This document shows, piece by piece, positions 7,326-10,154 of a stretch of 10,154 bases of DNA (the first letter of the stretch is position 1; each line of letters opens with the position of its first letter). Below the pieces are notes generated by a model. That model saw nothing but the letters and a program-made list of their open reading frames with translations. It had not been told where the DNA came from and did no database searches. The DNA lies in the NCBI GenBank assembly GCA_934086145.1, contig CAKOHV010000037.1, forward strand, positions 1 through 10,154, given 5' to 3'. The DNA comes from an uncultured Bacilli bacterium. GTDB taxonomy: Bacteria > Bacillota_I > Bacilli_A > RF39 > UBA660. A program made the position numbers and the translations under genes.

Positions 7326-7395
7326 CACAAAAAAATCCACATAAATTTTGTGTAAATCTTTAAAAGACTTATCCATTTTAGTTATGTAGATTTTT
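7326..7395 (-). terminator. AT-rich long-stem hairpin after the repeat-protein gene, possible terminator
   Basis: AAAAATCTACAT (7395-7384) and ATGTGGATTTTT (7342-7331) can pair over 12 bp with one G-U pair, starting 3 nt past the stop codon of the upstream gene. The 41-nt loop holds two smaller palindromes, TCTTTTAAAGA and CACAAAATTTATGTG. The 3' arm ends in a T-run. The stem is poor in G-C, so termination strength is uncertain. Confidence 0.4.
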
Positions 7396-7398
7396 ACT

Positions 7399-8709
7399 TT
7401 AATTACTATTTTTTTCAGCTAAAGCCGTTATCTTAGAAATAATCATTTTATCTTTTTTCTTATTATATAAATACAATGAACCATTTAAATCAGCTTCTTT
7501 ATAATCTTTTAATAAATATATATTTTTGCCAATTATATAATAACTATCTATCTTTTCTCGAAGAAGGGTAGCTTTCTTTTTATCATAAACATATAAGTTA
7601 TATTTATCTTCTTGATTTTTTAGATAATACATTTTGTCATTACCTATTTTAATTGAAGACATTACAACATCACTATCTATTTCTTCGATTTTATCATTAT
7701 TAATCTTATATAAATTGTTATGATTATCATTTAAAGCCAGAATATAAAGTTCTCCATTATATTCATACATTTTATCATAGATATGTTCCGCTACTTTATT
7801 AACGTCTAACTTTTCAGAAATACTATATAAGTTTCCATCTGTTGTAAGACAATACATTTTCTTGCTTGCCATCTTACAACTATCAAGACCAGTTATATCA
7901 AAAGCAACCTTATTTTCTTTATTAGCAACATAATATTTAATATTATTATCTTCAATTTTGGTATAAACAACATAATCTAAAACATTACTTATACTATAGA
8001 CTTCATCGTCTACTTTATGTTCTTCTTTATCATAAAGAAATAATGTTTTTTCATTATTGATATAAGCTATATTAGCAATTTCTTCATCACTTTCATAGAT
8101 ATTAACATTATTTATACTTGTTATCTTTTTAGAACTTTTTAAATCATAGACATTTAAACTATTTTTACTATCAAGATAAATTAATTTATTTTCTTTAAAC
8201 TGGACAGAGTAAACATTAGTAGCAATTTCTTCATCTTTTTGTTTATTTAAATCATATGCATACAAAGTACTACTCTTATAATAATAGATTTTATTTTGGT
8301 AAGATCCTAAATAGCGATTAACATTTTCTGTTATATCAATATTTTTTTTATTTAAATAAACTGCTAACTTATTATCTATATTTATATAAACAATCGCTTT
8401 GTCATTATTAGCAAAGGCATATTCCTTTATTTCGGTAGCAATTTTCTGTTCCTTGTTTTTATCATGGAAATATAAATCATTTTCTAATTTATAAAGGAAC
8501 TTACTTCTATCGTTAGCATATTCTACAGTATCGATTGTTCCACGTCCTAATTTGTAATTTTCATTATTATAATATAGCCAGCCATTATCAGAATAAACGA
8601 TTGAATAATTGTTACTAGGAGATAGCTTTAAAAATAAAGCTATTCCTAATACTCCTAAAGTTAAAATAATTAAAATAATAACTAAATAAAATTTTTTCTT
8701 TCTTTTCAT
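7399..8709 (-). CDS. Membrane-anchored protein of about eleven tandem beta repeats, propeller-like
   Basis: The 436-residue product starts MKRKKKF, followed by one hydrophobic segment (about residues 7-27) with no lipobox, so it is likely a type II membrane protein with its body outside the cell. From about residue 34 to the end I count eleven degenerate units of 30-40 residues, each with a hydrophobic-Tyr strand (IVYS, FLYK, IVYI, KIYYY, LIYL, IAYI, VVYT, KMYC, ELYI, KMYY, NIYL) followed after 6-12 residues by an LYxYD-like strand. This pattern resembles DUF5050- or WD/PQQ-like beta-propeller proteins, which bind other proteins or glycans; no catalytic motif is seen. The start at 8709 is chosen because AGGTGGGGG lies just upstream; an ATG at 8751 would overlap the previous gene. 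The gap to that gene, a wall-anchored surface protein, is 14 nt, so the two are probably co-transcribed and may work together at the surface. The function is unknown. Confidence 0.75.
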   Translation of the reverse strand: MKRKKKFYLVIILIILTLGVLGIALFLKLSPSNNYSIVYSDNGWLYYNNENYKLGRGTIDTVEYANDRSKFLYKLENDLYFHDKNKEQKIATEIKEYAFANNDKAIVYINIDNKLAVYLNKKNIDITENVNRYLGSYQNKIYYYKSSTLYAYDLNKQKDEEIATNVYSVQFKENKLIYLDSKNSLNVYDLKSSKKITSINNVNIYESDEEIANIAYINNEKTLFLYDKEEHKVDDEVYSISNVLDYVVYTKIEDNNIKYYVANKENKVAFDITGLDSCKMASKKMYCLTTDGNLYSISEKLDVNKVAEHIYDKMYEYNGELYILALNDNHNNLYKINNDKIEEIDSDVVMSSIKIGNDKMYYLKNQEDKYNLYVYDKKKATLLREKIDSYYIIGKNIYLLKDYKEADLNGSLYLYNKKKDKMIISKITALAEKNSN

Positions 8710-8723
8710 ATTTCCCCCACCTT

Positions 8724-10154
8724 TTAAGATAACATTCTTTTCTTCTTCCAAGTTACGAAGAAGATGAAACCAGAAATTATAATCATGATAAGGAAGATGG
8801 TTATTTTGTTGCTCGTATTTGGATTGTTTATTTCTTCCTTCGTTGTATTATAGAAGTTCATTTCTTCAACTTCGTTATTTACGAATGTTACTTCATCAAC
8901 AATGTAATTGTATTTATAATTTATGACTTTAACTTTAACAATATATGAATTGGTATCATAGTTGTAGTTCGCCCCTTCATTAATTTCACTTATTTTATAA
9001 TAGTAGATACCATCTTCTTTGTAAGCGATTGGTCCAAAGGTGATGTTACCATTGGTATCATTTTGGGCAATAATTTCGGTTCCGTTACTTACTTTGTTTC
9101 CTTCATAATCAACACTTTCTAATTTAAAAGTAAATGGTGTTGCGCTCATTTTGCCATCAAGGAATTTTTGAGCATAGAAGGAATAATAAGTGATACCTTG
9201 ACTAGTAACAGTTCCGCCCGCTATATTAGTAAAGATCTTTGAAACTGGTGCGTTAGCAACTGTTGTTTGACCATTAACTGATAATAGAAGATAGTTTTTA
9301 AGTTCGTTAGAAGTCATTAAAAGCTCGGTATCAAAAGTAACTCTAAAGTTGTTATAAAGACTAGGTTTTAACAAAGTAATTGTTAAAGTGTTATTTTCAT
9401 ACGTAAAGCTATAATCTTCATCTAAAATAAGTTCGTCTTTAACTTCAGTCTTAGTCGTCGTTGTTTCTAGAGCATATAACTTTAAGGTATCATTGTAATA
9501 ACGTAAGATATCATCAAGTTCATCAGCTAAAACAACTTGGTCAGCATCCGTTAAAGAAGTCCCATAATCAACAGCTAAGTTAACATCAGAAGACCAAGTA
9601 ATTAAAGGTAAATTATTTTTTGATTTACCAGCATTACGATAAGTCTTTTTAAGAATAGATGGGAACATGGTCGTTCCATTGCTAGCTGAAGAAGGACCAA
9701 CTAAGCCATCACTTTTTACCTCGGCCACATTTTTAATAGTTATCGTTTTATCAGGAACTTCTTTTTCATACTCATATTTCTCACGATCAATAGCTAAAGT
9801 ATAATCAATTGATACTTCTGTTAAATTAGATAACTCTTGGAAATAAACGATGAAATTATAAGCACCATTTTGATTAAAGACTAATTCTTCATTATCTTTA
9901 GAATATAACTTAAGGCCTTCTGGTAAAGGTAAACCTTGGTTACTATCATATAAGACCTCAGAGATACCATTTTTATTAGAAGTAATTTTTAAAGAAGTAA
10001 GTCTAAAGTATTTTTGGTAATTTTCATCGATTGTAGAAGTATCAGTTACATAGACATCTTTTCTCGTAATAGCCCCTGTATTAACTTTGATATTCCAACT
10101 TGTTTTAGTTAAATCATTATCAGGATTACCTAAGAAGGATTTAGTTATGGTTAA
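8724..10154 (-). CDS. Large cell-wall-anchored surface protein with pilin-type isopeptide domain, partial (N-terminus beyond window)
   Basis: The frame is open from the right edge to the stop at 8724, giving 476 residues; the GTG at 9728 is internal, not a start. Residues 1-320 are Thr/Asn/Asp-rich with several probable Ig-like beta domains. Residues about 325-440 match a streptococcal FctA/Spy0128-type pilin isopeptide domain: YAQKF (Lys330), a central PFTFKLE and NDTNGNITFGP, YYYKISE (Glu390) and terminal NFYNTT (Asn436). In the family Lys and Asn join in an intramolecular amide bond helped by the Glu. The C-terminus is a sorting signal: NPNTS (444-448), a hydrophobic stretch (about 451-469) and a KKKR tail. 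A sortase would cut in the NPNTS motif, which differs from LPXTG, and link the protein to the wall. No sortase gene is visible. It is probably an adhesin or pilus-like stalk, in an operon with the repeat protein downstream. Confidence 0.88.
   Translation of the reverse strand, partial: LTITKSFLGNPDNDLTKTSWNIKVNTGAITRKDVYVTDTSTIDENYQKYFRLTSLKITSNKNGISEVLYDSNQGLPLPEGLKLYSKDNEELVFNQNGAYNFIVYFQELSNLTEVSIDYTLAIDREKYEYEKEVPDKTITIKNVAEVKSDGLVGPSSASNGTTMFPSILKKTYRNAGKSKNNLPLITWSSDVNLAVDYGTSLTDADQVVLADELDDILRYYNDTLKLYALETTTTKTEVKDELILDEDYSFTYENNTLTITLLKPSLYNNFRVTFDTELLMTSNELKNYLLLSVNGQTTVANAPVSKIFTNIAGGTVTSQGITYYSFYAQKFLDGKMSATPFTFKLESVDYEGNKVSNGTEIIAQNDTNGNITFGPIAYKEDGIYYYKISEINEGANYNYDTNSYIVKVKVINYKYNYIVDEVTFVNNEVEEMNFYNTTKEEINNPNTSNKITIFLIMIIISGFIFFVTWKKKRMLS

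Noticed and set aside
9726..9728. GTG at 9728 as start of the surface-protein gene
   Set aside because: The same frame is open for 142 more codons to the window edge with sequence of the same character, there is no signal peptide after the GTG, and it falls in the middle of a domain.
1..10154. Mycoplasma-type genetic code (TGA as Trp)
   Set aside because: The long frames read through without in-frame TGA, and the tryptophan codons I inspected are TGG.

Overview
The window is very AT-rich DNA in which all eight genes lie on the minus strand. The plus strand holds no believable gene. Features point to a low-GC Gram-positive bacterium of the Bacillota, probably an uncultured gut-type lineage of the Bacilli (inference): AGGAGG-type ribosome binding sites, a lipobox lipoprotein, a wall-anchored surface protein with an isopeptide pilin-type domain, and a DNA polymerase I whose proofreading residues look lost. 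TAA and TAG serve as stops. No long frame needs TGA read as tryptophan, so nothing suggests a mycoplasma-type code. No gene-free stretch exceeds 300 bases.

In the direction of transcription (right to left): (1) 10154-8724 is the C-terminal part of a large secreted surface protein ending in a pilin-type isopeptide domain, an NPNTS sorting motif, a membrane segment and a basic tail. Its gene is followed after 14 nt by (2) 8709-7399, a membrane-anchored protein built of about eleven tandem beta-type repeats. These two look co-transcribed and end at a weak AT-rich hairpin. (3) 7203-4639 is polA, with its own extended -10 promoter and a clear intrinsic terminator. (4) 4567-3671, 3750-2932 and 2921-2277 form a tight operon: a degenerate cation-diffusion-facilitator-like membrane protein, MutM/Fpg (overlapping the previous gene by 80 nt) and a small lipoprotein. 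(5) 2063-936 is a PlsC-type acyltransferase with a TTGACA promoter. (6) 867-1 is the start of a multi-TM sensor histidine kinase, cut by the window edge and interrupted at codon 24 by an in-frame TAG.

Functionally the window joins a DNA replication/repair pair (PolA and MutM, neighbours in many Bacillota) to cell-envelope genes: surface adhesin, repeat protein, lipoprotein, phospholipid acyltransferase and sensor kinase. I see no defence system, CRISPR array, mobile element, tRNA or rRNA. The most unusual points are the amber codon in the kinase, the 80-nt out-of-frame overlap that places a low-complexity basic tail over the start of mutM, the CDF-like protein with lost metal ligands, and the non-LPXTG sorting motif next to the repeat protein.
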